Assembly (NCBI RefSeq): GCF_020379485.1
Contig: NC_063444.1
Coordinates: 6,644,652 to 6,708,651 of the forward strand
Source of the DNA: Brassica napus
Lineage: Eukaryota; Streptophyta; Magnoliopsida; Brassicales; Brassicaceae
Direction of reading: 5' to 3'
DNA length: 64,000 bases
Shown: piece after piece, positions 20,988 to 32,323 of the stretch
Layout of the letters: each line of letters opens with the position of its first letter
Numbering within the stretch: the first letter of the stretch is position 1
Translations under genes and position numbers: made by a program
The notes under the pieces: model-generated
The model's database searches: none
Told to the model about the DNA's origin: nothing
The model's input: the letters and a program-made list of their open reading frames with translations, nothing else

Positions 20988-23616
20988 TCAATCATCCTCA
21001 TTCATTATAGGCTTTAAACCCATTCCTTTTGATGATTTAGCAACAACATCTCGTGGCAAACCTTTAGTAAATGGATCCGCTAGGTTGTCAGCCGATTTGA
21101 TGTATTCTATTGTGATTACACCAGTTGAGATAAGTTGTCTAATGGTTTTATGTCGTCTTCTGATGTGACGAGATTTACCATTGTAGAGATTACTCTAAGC
21201 CCGAGCTATGGCTGATTGACTATCACAATGTATGCGTATAGTTGGCACTGGTTTCTCCTACATAGGAATATCTTCCAAAAAATTTCTAAGCCATTCCGCT
21301 TCTTCTGCTGCTTTGTCTAAGGCTATGAACTCAGATTCCATGGTTGATCTAGCTAACACTGTTTGTTTGGTAGATTTCCATGATATTGCTGCTCCTCCTA
21401 GTGTAAAGGCATATCCACTCGTGGATTTTGAGTTTTTAGAATCTGATATCCAGTTAGCATCACTGTATCCTTCTAAAACTGATGGTTCTTTACCATAGTG
21501 AAGCCCAAAATCTTTGGTGTAGCGCAAGTAATTGAGTACCCTCGTTATAGCTTTCCAGTGTGTATGACCTGGATTACTTGTATATCGACTAAGTATGTTT
21601 ACTGCATGCGCTAGATCTGGTCTAGTACAATTGGTCAAGTACATGAGACTTCCGATCACACGTGCATACTCGTTTTGTGAAACCGCTTCACCTGAATTCT
21701 TTGTCAAGTGCATTTGGGGATCTAACAGAGTTTTTGCCGTACTATTAGAGTAATTTCTAAATCTCTCTAATATTGTTTGAGCATAATGAGATTGAGTTAA
21801 GATAATTCTGTTCGAATTTCTTGTGACTTTAACCCCGAGAATTACATCTGCTAATCCCAAGTCTTTCATCTCAAATGTCCTTTTGAGCATGTTCTTTGTT
21901 TGATTGATAATGTCTTTATTGCTTCCAATAATGAGCATATCATCTACATATAGACAAAGCAAAACATACGCATTTTTGGTAGTTTTGTAATATATACATT
22001 TGTGACATTCATTTATTTTGAAACCATTTTACATCATTGTATTGTCAAATTTTTCGTGCCATTGTTTAGGAGGTTGCTTAAGCCCATAAAGTGACTTTAC
22101 AAGTTGACATACTTTGTCTTCCTGTCCGGGAACGACAAAACCTTCAGGTTGTTTCATGTAAATTTTCTCTTCTAAATCACCATTTAGAAAAGCGGTTTTT
22201 ACATCCATTTGATGGATTTCTAGGTCTCTTAAGGCTGCGATTGCTATCATCAGTCTCATTGATGTTATTCTCGTTACTGGAGAATATATATATCAAAATA
22301 GTCAGCGCCTTCCTTTTGTCGGAATCCTTGAACTACAAGCCTAGATTTGTATTTTTCACCAGGTTTTCGTGTCATTATCCATTTATTTCCTAATGCTTTG
22401 CAGCCAGGTGGTAAATTTGTTATGTACCATGTATAATTTTGCATGATAGAATCAAATTCACTTCTGACAGCTTCGTTCCAAAATGGAGCTTCTGGTGAAG
22501 CCATGGCTTCTGCCAGAGTTTTTGGAACATTTTCGACTAAAAATGCCATTAGGAAATCTTCACCAAAAGATTTTTCCTTGCGAGCTCTTTTGCTTCTTCG
22601 AGGTTCATCTTTTTCTTCATTTTCTGAAATATCATTTATAGAAATCTCGACGTTTGTCTCAGTTTCTGAGTTTTTGTCATTGTCTCTTTCTTCTCGAGTT
22701 AGTTTTGAACCTTGTTTTTCCTTATATGGAAAAATATTTTCGAAGAAAGATGCATTTCTTGATTCCATGACTATATTTTCATGAATGTCTGATATTGTAG
22801 ATTTATGTACCAGATCAATCGATAAGCATTACTGTTATGTGCATATCCGATGAAGATGCAATCTACTGTTTTAGGTCCAATAGTGACATTCTTTGGTGGC
22901 GGGATCGCAAATTTTGCCAAGCACCCCCACACTTTGAGGTATTTATACGAAGGTAAATTACCTTTCCATAATTCATATGGAGTTCTTCCAGTTACTTTGT
23001 GTGGAATTTTGTTGATGATATAATTAGTGGTAAGCAACGCTTCCCCCCACATGTTCTGGGGTAACCCAGATTCCTGCAACATTGCATTCATCATCTCTTT
23101 TAGAGTTTGATTTTTGCGTTCAGCAACTCCATTAGATTCTGGTGAGTAAGGAACTGTAGTTTGATGGATTATTCCATGTTCTTTACAAAATGCATTGAAT
23201 GAACCATCATACTCGCTTCCTCAGTCACTTCTAACTATTTTAATAGTTGTTTTAAGCTGATTTTCTACCTCGAGCTTAAATTCTTTGAATTTTTCTAAGG
23301 TTTCATCGTTGCTATGTAATAAATATACATAACAATATTTTGTGCAGTCATCTATGAAGGTCACAAAGTACTTTTTACCACCTCTAGATTGTATGTATTT
23401 TAAATCACATAAATCGGTGTGAATTAAATCTAGAGGTTTGTTAGTTCTTTCAACACGAGGTGATGGCATTTTTGTGAGCTTAGCCTGTACGCATACTTCA
23501 CATTTTTGTTTACTTGTTTTGCATTTAGGAATTAGATTTAAATTCATTAATCTTTGTATAGATTTGTAGTTTACATGGCCTAATCGTTCATGCCATTTAT
23601 TAAAAGACTCAACCAA
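20988..23616 (-). pseudogene. Copia-C pol remnant (integrase, RT, RNase H)
   Basis: Reading down the minus strand: integrase GHVNYKSI and CEVCVQAK zinc region (about 23580-23460), HTDLCDL, then an in-frame TGA at about 23219-23221 where the integrase RSD-GSEY block lies. Next come YELWKG and the integrase end, a frame change near 22780, RT start KALGNKWI (about 22400), another shift near 22265, DVKTAFLNG, a stop at about 22030, RT active site LYVDDM (about 21950), and RNase H YSDANW and [11 protein letters not shown] frame break near 21257 and a TAG near 21195 precede the end at 20988. It is homologous throughout to copia pol but encodes no functional protein. Confidence 0.9.
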
Positions 23617-23628
23617 ATAAGCAACTGC

Positions 23629-25206
23629 CTATTTCTTATTCATTGAAACTTTTGGAGCTACAACTTTCGGAGGAACTGTCATTACATTCAACTTGACAAG
23701 TCCACCCTTAACATACCCCTTTCCCAAATACATCCCATTCTTCCTAATCACGAGCTTGTCTGCCTCAAAACTTGTGGCGAATCCATTCTTGCTGAGCAAG
23801 GTTCCCGAGACCAGGTTCTTCCTCATGTCAGGCACATACTTCACATTCGTCAGAGTGACATCACGTCCAGATGTCATCTTCAAAATCACATTGCCGTGTC
23901 CTTCAATCTTGAAGACTACAGTGTTTCCCATCCTGAGCTTCTCCTGAATCTCGCTTTTCTGATAGGTGTTGAACATCGCCCTATCGGTGCAAATGTGGGT
24001 GGTTGCACCAGTGTCATACCACCATTCCTTGGGGTTGTTGCTTTCAACCATGTTGGCTTCAGTCACCACAGCAACGAGATCCTCCTCAGTGAGATTTGCA
24101 TGAGCCTTCTCATCCTTGATCTTTTTGCGACACTCAACAGTCTTGTGCCCCACTTTGTGGCAGTAGTGACATTTTCCCTTGAACTTCTCCACAATCGCAT
24201 TGATCTTAATGCATTTGTTCTTGAAGTTTTTTCCAGAAGCCTTCAGGGCTGCAACAGTTTTGGAAGGCTTGGCAGGAGAATTAGCGTGTGCCTTTCTTTT
24301 GCCTTTGTGCTCAGCTATGTTGACATTGTGCTCCTTAGAAGTGACCTTGTCAGCAGTTCGGTTTCTGGATTCCATCTGAAGCCTCGTGATGAGCTCCTCG
24401 AGCCCCATCTTCTTCTTCTTGTGCTTCAAGTAGTTCTTGAAATCCGCATAGCTTGGAGGAAGCTTTTCAATGAAGCTGAGAGTTGTGAATGTCTCACAGA
24501 TGGACATTCCTTCAGCAGTGATTTCATGGCAAATGAGCTGAAACGCTTCCACCTGATCCATGATGGGTTTTGAATCCACCATTTTGAAGTCATGGAACTT
24601 TGCAACCACATACTTCTGGCAGCCAGCGTCCTCACCTCTGTACTTCTTGTCTAGTGATCTCCGTAGCTCTTTCGCCGTGGGGATCTCACAGTAGACACGG
24701 TACAATGGATCAATGAGACGACCCAAAATGTACCCTTTGCAGATGAAGTCGGAATGCACCCATATGTCAAAAGTTGCAAGACTGTGAACATCATCAATCC
24801 CATAAGGAATAAGGGGCTTGTCCTCCTGGATGAACTTGTCCAGCTTCATCGTTGTCAGGAAGAACATCTTCTTCTTCTGCCACGTTTTGAAGCCTTTGCC
24901 ATCAAACTTGTCTGGCATCAGTCCTTGAGTGAACACACTAGGGACAGCCGGAGGAGTTTGAACTGCCACCGGACCACTTGCAGTTTCTGAAACTGAATCC
25001 GTCTGATAAAGACCAGCACCGAATAGACTACGGCGAGTGGTTTCATCAGCAGCATTTCCCGCAGGGAGGATAATGCTTGTTGTTGCTGCAGCGGTTGACG
25101 CTGTGATTTTTCCAGCGGTTGTCACAGTTGCATCAGTGGCTGCAACGTTGAGTGGAGTTGTTGTGACATCAGTGGTGTCAATGGGGGTGTTGTTATCGTT
25201 CGTCAT
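23629..25206 (-). CDS. Copia-C gag and protease frame (open, ends at a premature TAG)
   Basis: About 525 residues from MTNDNN at 25206. A Thr/Ala-rich N-terminus precedes the gag core (KFDGKGFKTWQKKKMFF) and a CCHC knuckle CHYCHKVGHKTVEC. Protease DTGATTH follows in WWYDTGATTHIC. The frame stops at TAG 23626-23628, directly before the integrase N-terminus, in what was presumably a continuous gag-pol frame. An upstream ATG at 25260 is in frame but lacks gag-like sequence, so 25206 is preferred. Confidence 0.85.
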   Translation of the reverse strand: MTNDNNTPIDTTDVTTTPLNVAATDATVTTAGKITASTAAATTSIILPAGNAADETTRRSLFGAGLYQTDSVSETASGPVAVQTPPAVPSVFTQGLMPDKFDGKGFKTWQKKKMFFLTTMKLDKFIQEDKPLIPYGIDDVHSLATFDIWVHSDFICKGYILGRLIDPLYRVYCEIPTAKELRRSLDKKYRGEDAGCQKYVVAKFHDFKMVDSKPIMDQVEAFQLICHEITAEGMSICETFTTLSFIEKLPPSYADFKNYLKHKKKKMGLEELITRLQMESRNRTADKVTSKEHNVNIAEHKGKRKAHANSPAKPSKTVAALKASGKNFKNKCIKINAIVEKFKGKCHYCHKVGHKTVECRKKIKDEKAHANLTEEDLVAVVTEANMVESNNPKEWWYDTGATTHICTDRAMFNTYQKSEIQEKLRMGNTVVFKIEGHGNVILKMTSGRDVTLTNVKYVPDMRKNLVSGTLLSKNGFATSFEADKLVIRKNGMYLGKGYVKGGLVKLNVMTVPPKVVAPKVSMNKK

Positions 25207-25299
25207 TTTTCTATAGAGAAAACATGAAGACAGATTAGTACTCCAATCAACAAATAACATATTATTTTGAAGGAAAAAAATAATGGTCTAAAATCGATT

Positions 25300-25767
25300 T
25301 TCATTTTTGGTGTTTGAACCAAATCATATCGATATAAGTCTCGAGAAAAACGTTTTGCAAACTCGCTTAAAAGCGTTCACAGAAATCGTTTTGTATAGAC
25401 TTAGAATGTTTCACAAACTCGCTTAAGAAATCGGTTATTGAAACGATTCATGTAAATAACATTTTGATAATGTATCAAAAACGTTTCGCGATAATGCTAG
25501 AAAGCAATCCGCAAAGCGTTATGAAACAAATAAGAAACGTTTCGCGGAAGGGCTATAAAGCAAATCGCAAACTCGTTTTCAAAGGAACATATAAACGTTT
25601 CGCGGAAGTTCTAGAAAGCAAATCGCAAACCCGATTATAAGATAAGAACAAATGTTTCGCGGAAGTGCTAGAAAGTAAATCGCAAACACGGTTCCAAAAT
25701 CCGTTTTTATTAATCGTTTTTTCAACCCGATTAGAGCTTTAAACGTAAAGCGATTTTGAGTTAAGAT
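25300..25767 (-). repeat. Copia-C leader with tandem ~60-bp repeats
   Basis: Between gag and the 5' LTR a unit containing AACGTTTCGCGGAAGTGCTA and GAAAGCAAATCGCAAAC recurs about four times (roughly 25480-25700), with weaker copies upstream. No initiator tRNA-Met primer site is present. The bases after the LTR on the minus strand read ATCTTAACTCAAAATC. Confidence 0.75.
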
Positions 25768-26683
25768 TGTAGACGCCGGTAAACCGGAAAGACATAAATG
25801 ATAAAATAAAAGCGATATTAAGGAAAACAGACGAATGTAAGAACGAAAATAAGAACGATAAGAAATCGTATTCGCAAACAGACATGGAGTCGAGATATGA
25901 TATCTTTTCTTAACTCAAAATATTCGCTCCGTTAGTGAGACGAGACTGTACGAATATAGAGTCCCAGGATACAACCATGGCAGACGAATCACGCCTCACT
26001 CGTGATCGCCCTATCGAACTATAAACTCTACGAAACACTCTCGTATTTATGACTTACGCTAAGGGATTTTTGCTGTTGGTTCGATGTGAAAAAAGTTGAG
26101 AAATGAAGGAAGAGCAGAGACGATATTTAATGAGACGGAGAAGCCCCACTTCTTGCAACAGCTGCTGCACGTGGGCGAGAATCTCGCGGAGATCGAGGGA
26201 AGTTGAGTTCCGAAACTTCTTCCTCAAGACTCTCTCTTATCTAGTTTAAAACTTTCGAGAGGATAAAAGCATGACGTTTTTATTTTCTAGACAAACTACT
26301 TGTCGTTTTAAATAAAATTGCATGCTGTTTTTTCCCGAAATAAATGGCAAAACGTTGAGCTTAACTTGGTCTAACAAGAATATATTCTTATTGGGCCGTG
26401 GGCCCTCCACCCAAGACCCAAGACCAAGCCCACGCCCACCGAACGGCGGCGGCGGCGCGCGCGTGGGGAGCCTTCTGTTCCTCCAAGCGGTTTAAACCAA
26501 GGAGAGACTAATAACATATATATGCATCACAACTTCACCTTGTTTAGTTGATGTGGGACTTTGTCCATTCTCATCATTTCACATTGGCTTATTTGGGCTT
26601 TTTCATTCAACAGTCCGTCTCATTTCTTTTCATAATTTTCCAATTATTGTTTAAGCCATTGGGCTAAACTAATTGGTCCAACA
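25768..26683 (-). repeat. Copia-C 5' LTR
   Basis: 916 bp, the partner of 19430-20360. It is followed by target duplication ATTCT at 26684-26688. Confidence 0.9.
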
Positions 26684-26850
26684 ATTCTCAGAACCCGCAA
26701 CAACCAAAGGCTGATTTTGGATCTATGAACGTTACATCTAGAACTGAAAACAGAGTAATATGTTTCAACAGACAATAATAAATTAGGCTCTGAAAAACGT
26801 ATTATGCTAACGAAGTATTGTTTGCAATCAGGTTCCTGTTTCTATAAAAG

Positions 26851-26852
<2 letters not shown>

Positions 26853-26881
<29 letters not shown>
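26853..26881. repeat. (AT)n microsatellite
   Basis: About 27 bases of alternating AT followed by a T run; likely to vary in length. Confidence 0.95.
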
Positions 26882-26884
<3 letters not shown>

Positions 26885-26916
26885 TTCCTTTCTCAAAATT
26901 TAGATAAAATACTTAC

Positions 26917-26995
26917 CCATCCAAACGAAATCTTTCCAGTTCGGAAGCCATAGATAGCTTCGTACAATAGACTCAGTAAAGGCACATACGGATCC
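26917..26995 (-). pseudogene. Exon-like remnant of an unrecognised minus-strand gene (5' part)
   Basis: Bounded on the minus strand by CTGAAG/GGATCC at 26995 and donor GGATGG/GTAAGT at 26917. It reads DPYVPLLSLLYEAIYGFRTG and then KISFGW. It is the probable upstream neighbour of the exon at 18933, with Copia-C in the intron between. The family was not recognised. Confidence 0.35.
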
Positions 26996-28955
26996 CTTCA
27001 GGCCAGATAATAAGAAAGAGAATTAACATTATCTGTTGGATCAGAAAGTAATCAACCGTGTAGTAACCGTGCTACTGCTACCATGATCTAGAATATTAGG
27101 TCGGTTCACTTTATTATGGTTTGGTTCGGTGGCTCGGTGCTCTATATGCTCGCAGGAACACACGCGCACGCATCTATACAAATTAAAACTTTGAGAAAGC
27201 TTTCTTCGTCACTAGTATGAGAAAGCGACAGCTCATGGCCCGTGTATTATTGGGATTTCAATTTGGGCTCAATCGGCTTTGAGCTTATATTAAAATCCTG
27301 AGAATAGTAGCTTATAAAATGTACATTGCCAGAACCAATTTGAGTATTTGTGTTAACAAATTTGAGTGCTGTAGAAACGAAAACAAAAGAGAAACAATAA
27401 GGTAAGCATTACAATGCTAATATGGGATTTTACTTCACCAATTCATGATATGCTAATAATGTAGTCCAAACCACTTAAGGACAAAAAAAAAAGAGAGAAA
27501 CTAGTTCCATCTTGCGTGATACAAATATGCATTCTTTTGTGGGTTTTTTTTTTTCATTTTAATTGGTTGTCGTTAGTTAGCTGTTTTTTTTCTTCTCCTT
27601 ACCATAAAGCTTGTGCTTGAGTCGTTTGTCTCACCATGTTACTAGACCGACGCAGCAATCAGTTGATCATCCTTTATCTCATCTCAATATATTGTACATT
27701 TTTTCTTTCTAAAATAGGAAAATTCCATCGTAAGTTAATAATAGCTATTCCAAAGTATTTGTCTAAATACCAATTTTTAATATATAGTTAAAATGGCGAA
27801 ATATTGTTTTCTATATATAGAGTAAATTAGATGTAGATTAAAATAGTTTTGTTTGTAAATTCTATTATAAATGCAAATATATAGATAGGTTGAAAACATG
27901 ATAATGCTTTAAATATCAATCTCTTCGTCATTATTGTTATCATCCTCATCATCCCACTACCATTCTTTTGGTACACGACGTTATTAATTTTCAAAAATTG
28001 ATTTAGTCATGGAATTATCACAATTAACTTTAGTTTTCATCATAAGATTTAAAAGCGTAGTAAAAGAATATGTAGTCTCATTCCGTAATGTTTGTGATTT
28101 GCATAGTGCAAAAACTAACTTTGAAAATGAAGCTAATCAAATGTACCAATATGTTAAATAATGTATCATTGGATATTTAAATATATATGTGAAATAGTTT
28201 TGATGGTGTTACAAATATTATGTAGGGATATATCACTAAACGATCATTGTTTTTTTTCTAAACGCCTGATTAGTTATGCATTACATCGATGAGAAATATT
28301 ACATAGACGATTATACAGCCGAAAATTTTATATAGTATTTATATTTCTGTAAATTTACCATATTTAATATTGATTTATTTTATTTTTTGAAATAAATATT
28401 TTTTGGAGACATTGACATTTTTAGAAATAAAAATTAAAATATGATATTTTCAATAGTATATAACCTAAACTTTGAAAATCATGAGTTTAAATTTAATTTA
28501 TATAATTATAATTGTTTGAAAATCTTCTATTTTAAATTAATTATTTTTGTTATTTATTTGTTAGTTTTTGAAAAAAAACTATTACACATTATGTTAACTT
28601 AATATAGTATTTATATTTTGTAAAATTACCTTATTTGATATTGATTTTTATTTTGTTATGAAATAAATGACTTTTGGAAACATTGATATTTTCGATAATA
28701 AATTAAAAATCTGATTTTTCGTATTATGATTGGTCGTTTAACATCCTACGTGGACGCCCTGAATGATTTATAACTTCAATTTTTATATAGTATATATTAC
28801 AATTTTTTATTAAAGTTTTTCAACACAGTTTTTAAAAAGATTACAAATTTGACACTTTGTTGTTTGAAATAGCGCAGTCTGGCGTGCATTTTCATCGGTA
28901 AAAAATCTTCATTTGAGTTCTACCAATAAGGTTGCTATAATTACAATATAATATA
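26996..28955. other. AT-rich intergenic region upstream of the peroxidase
   Basis: No gene was found. It contains a diverged direct duplication (28317-28445 and 28590-28720) and assorted A/T homopolymers. Confidence 0.6.
28317..28720 (+). repeat. Diverged direct duplication (~130 bp units)
   Basis: 28317-28445 and 28590-28720 share long stretches in the same order (TATAGTATTTATATT, TAATATTGATTT / TGATATTGATTTT, GAAATAAAT, GGA.ACATTGA.ATTTT). The period is about 273 bp. Confidence 0.6.
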
Positions 28956-28956
28956 C

Positions 28957-28965
28957 TATATATAG
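28957..28965 (+). promoter_or_regulatory. Candidate TATA box of the peroxidase gene
   Basis: TATATATAG lies about 190 bases before the start codon. A transcription start about 30 bases downstream would give a 5' UTR of roughly 160 bases. Confidence 0.4.
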
Positions 28966-29151
28966 AGCGAATACAAATATAGAAAGTAGAAAGAAAAAGG
29001 AAAGTCCAACCACACGAACACGCTTCTACTTTTCCTCGATAACAGTCAAATAGAGAGTCTACCTTGTAGATATCTCTTAATATAAATTCTATTTTAATAT
29101 TCGACGAAAGTATCGTAATCGTAAATCGATATTCGTCTCACGTTATTCACA

Positions 29152-30195
29152 ATGTCATCGTTTCCTCCCGTTATCTTCCTCGTCCTAGTCTTTGTCCCCT
29201 CCATATTATCAGCACCGGTGACAAGTTTAACCAAAGCCTATTACCAAGAAACGTGTCCTGATTTCAGTAAAATTGTTCGTGAAACCGTTACGACCACGCA
29301 AGGCCCGCAGGGGAGAACAGCTGCTGGAATACTCCGTCTCTTTTTCCACGATTGTTTCTTAGAAGGATGTGACGCGTCCGTACTAATCGCTAAAAATGCT
29401 TTAAACAAATCTGAACGCGATGATGAACTCAACCATTCTCTTACGGAAGAGACGTTTGATATCGTGACTCGCATCAAAGCAGCTCTTGAAGAGTCTTGTC
29501 CCGGTGTTGTGTCTTGCGCAGACATCTTGGCTCAGTCCACGCATGACGTTGTCACAATGATTGGTGGGCCTTCCTACGAAGTCAAGTTAGGTCGTAAAGA
29601 TGGGTTTGAGTCGAAAGCTTATAAAGTTGGAGAAAACTTACCATTACCAAACCACACGGTCCACGACATGATGTCGTTATTTCAAAAGAAGGGTTTCACT
29701 CTAAAGGAGATGGTTGCACTAAGCGGCGCACACACTATCGGAATTTCTCATTGCAAAGATTTCATCAGCCGGGTCATTGGGCCACAGCCTGATCCAGATA
29801 TCGAAGCACGATATGCTGAAGTTCTTAAAACTCTATGCAAGGATTACACAGTGAATGAAACGAGGGGCTCTTTTCTTGATCCGGTGACGCCAGACAAATT
29901 CGATAATATGTATTACAAGAACTTGGAAAAAGGGATGGGACTGTTAGCTTCCGACCACATCTTGTTTAAAGATAATAGTACGAGACCGTTCGTGGAGTTG
30001 TATGCGAATGACCAGACGGTTTTTTTCGAGGATTTTGCACGTGCCATGGAGAAACTAGGCATGGTCGGTGTTAAAGGCGACAAAGATGGAGAGGTGAGAC
30101 GCAGATGTGATAACTTAAACAAACCTAACGGTTCAGTGGCGGAGCCAGACAAAAGTTTTACCGGGGACAATATAAGTTTTGAACTTAATTTATAA
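29152..30195 (+). CDS. PER41: Class III secretory peroxidase, PER41-like, with transposon-derived C-terminus
   Basis: Heme peroxidase of the secretory plant class that oxidises phenolics and other cell-wall substrates with hydrogen peroxide. The 347 residues include an N-terminal hydrophobic signal (about 1-20, ending ILSA), the distal heme motif RLFFHDCF (catalytic Arg and His, about residues 62-69), GCDAS, the proximal heme ligand motif MVALSGAHTIG (about 187-197) and eight cysteines in the spacing expected for four disulfides. There is no intron, as in the Arabidopsis PER31/41/63/65 group. Its placement beside a KANADI gene favours PER41 (At4g17690). The last ~21 residues (after NLNKPN) come from a hAT MITE. 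Without it the frame would read PNV and stop at the TATAA after the target duplication, close to the usual family end. Confidence 0.93.
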   Translation: MSSFPPVIFLVLVFVPSILSAPVTSLTKAYYQETCPDFSKIVRETVTTTQGPQGRTAAGILRLFFHDCFLEGCDASVLIAKNALNKSERDDELNHSLTEETFDIVTRIKAALEESCPGVVSCADILAQSTHDVVTMIGGPSYEVKLGRKDGFESKAYKVGENLPLPNHTVHDMMSLFQKKGFTLKEMVALSGAHTIGISHCKDFISRVIGPQPDPDIEARYAEVLKTLCKDYTVNETRGSFLDPVTPDKFDNMYYKNLEKGMGLLASDHILFKDNSTRPFVELYANDQTVFFEDFARAMEKLGMVGVKGDKDGEVRRRCDNLNKPNGSVAEPDKSFTGDNISFELNL

Positions 30196-30326
30196 GGGGC
30201 AATAGTAGAAATTTTACCATCTAAACCATATAAATTTTGAATAATCAATGAAAATGCACAAAGAATCAATATTTTATAAGGGGAAACTGCCCCCCCTTCC
30301 TCTCTACCTCCCTCCCTCTGCCACTG
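30131..30326 (+). mobile_element. hAT-type MITE at the peroxidase stop codon
   Basis: About 196 bp with ends CAGTGGCGGAGCCAG and, reversed from the right, CAGTGGCAGAGGGAG, typical hAT termini. It is flanked by an exact 8-bp duplication ACCTAACG at 30123-30130 and 30327-30334, with three extra bases GTT at the left junction. It carries the present peroxidase stop codon. Confidence 0.88.
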
Positions 30327-31451
30327 ACCTAACGTATAACTAACGTTAAGAGTAAAATTGAGTTCAGTTTTTGTTTTGTTTTGAATAATGTATATATAAG
30401 TTAACGTAACAGTTCCCATAGTGTAATGATATATATGTTTTGTTTTGGACTATGAATTTTTGTATGTTAATTGAAATTTCTTAGTTATTACTTTGCGGAG
30501 GAATATAAAAATTCAAGTTTCTTGACTTACCTCGCCATATATCTTTCAAATGGCTTCACGGGTTGGAGCCTTTTTTTAACACGACTACAAGAGACAACGA
30601 GTGTCCCTTCAAACTATTGCTGGGCCAAGCTTAACCCGTTAGAAATCAGGTCAGGTTTACACAGGTATTTTAAACAAGTCTTCGACCAAAAAAAAAAAAA
30701 AACAAGTCAACTTATGACTTTATATGTAGAGGCCTTCTTTAGGTCTGATCAAGTTTTCTAATTAATTTCCTTCTGGCGAAAGAACTATCAAACTTTTGTT
30801 CAACGAATGGTCTTTCACTTTATTTATCTAAAATATTATTTTTCGTCTAATAAAGTTTTCGTAAATAATTAAGAATGTATATTGATGTGTATATCATCCC
30901 TTCATTGGTAACATATTATTCGTTTATTTAAGCTATTCTGTTTGCCAAAATCCCTCTGATTATCAGGTTATTAGCATTTGGAGTTGTGGATGGATTTTAT
31001 TCTCTTTCTTTGTCTTTACATAATATCGAATATATGTAAAAGTCTTTGGTGCGTCAACGTCCAAACCATCTGACACTTGTCAGACAACCATGTGTTCAGT
31101 AATAAAGCAGACCGATCTAGACACGTGAAGCAGTCGAAGCTTTGCATCGCTGTAATGATGACCAAATAATTTTATTCCATATTTTCTCTTATTATTCCAT
31201 ATTTTTTGGCACACGAAAACTGCCAATGCCGACAAAAAGAAGAAGAAGAAGTCTGCATATCTATATAAGCATCTCAAATTAACGACCCCGTAAACAAAAA
31301 GGCTTCTCAAGTTTACAGGAAAAAAAGAACAAATATCTAGTCGGAGAAGCAAACATCATTTCATATTTTTTTCATAACGCAGGCATAACTTTAAAGTTTA
31401 AATTTGTATATTTTAACAGTTTTTTTTTGTTTTTATTGTATATATAGTAAA
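30327..31451. other. Region between the convergent peroxidase and KANADI genes
   Basis: 3' flank of the peroxidase and 3' flank of the KANADI gene, AT-rich and without a gene. It holds micro-insertion 30672-30708 (see findings). Confidence 0.6.
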
Positions 31452-32323
31452 CTAGGGAGGAAGGTTTGGTATAGCTAAAGTGAACTCGAGATTGGGAGTT
31501 TCAATCTCTGGTCTTGTCCCTGTGAGACTTGACGAATCCGACGACAATCGTTCGTAGCTTGGACATCTTTGATCCACATTCTGATAAAAAAATTTAATCA
31601 AACAAAAATATGATAAGAGATCATATAATAAAATCTTATATACATTTGCAAATTTACAACCCCCCCCCCCCCCCCCCCCCTCCTGATTTGTGCTTGGCCA
31701 TATCAAATTATTTTTGAAGATTTTAAGATCTTTTTATAAAAGCAAAGTATATATCTCCCCAAAGTCTTTCTTTTCTCTTCTTTTGAGACATAAAAGTACA
31801 CTTTTTAATTGCCTAAATGAAAGACAAAAGGTAAATTAAAAGTTCTTTATACTAACTTTTTTTTTTTCCTTTTCACCCTCGAATTTTGCAGTCCCATTTC
31901 ATTTCAATGCTCTTTTGTTTAAGTTTTGAATGTTTGATACCTTATTGGATGACATGTCTAGACCTGATGCTTTTGCCTTTAAGTGGAACCGAGCTTCACT
32001 GTTATACAGACAGACATCACAGTTTTATTACATTTGTAAAGAAGGAATAATGTTAAATATTTTGGACTAAACTAACAAAACAAAATATATGTTACATTTC
32101 TCATATGATGCAAATATAGAAAATAGCTTAATAGTTGTAGCGATCTGTCCGACGAAAACAAAATAACACCATAAAATAAAACGAATATAATTGAATAATA
32201 TTAAGACAGATACATAACATACCTTGAGGAGTTACTCCACAGACCTTGGAGATCTCTGGCTTGTCTCTCCCTGTTTACTTTTAATTCATTCTCGCAAGTA
32301 TCTGATTGCCCTATATCTACATT

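Larger units (their letters stand above)
19430..26683 (-). mobile_element. Copia-C: full-length but decayed Ty1/copia element
   Basis: LTRs at 19430-20360 (931 bp) and 25768-26683 (916 bp) begin TGTAGACG and end GGTCCAACA. They are flanked by an exact target duplication ATTCT at 19425-19429 and 26684-26688. Coding is on the minus strand, so the right LTR is the 5' one. The LTRs differ by several percent with small indels. The frame is broken by several stops and shifts, so this copy is dead or depends on other copies. Confidence 0.93.

Noticed and set aside
30471..30761. 96-codon plus-strand open frame after the peroxidase
   Set aside because: Spans a micro-insertion with a poly(A) run, is low-complexity and has no recognisable similarity.
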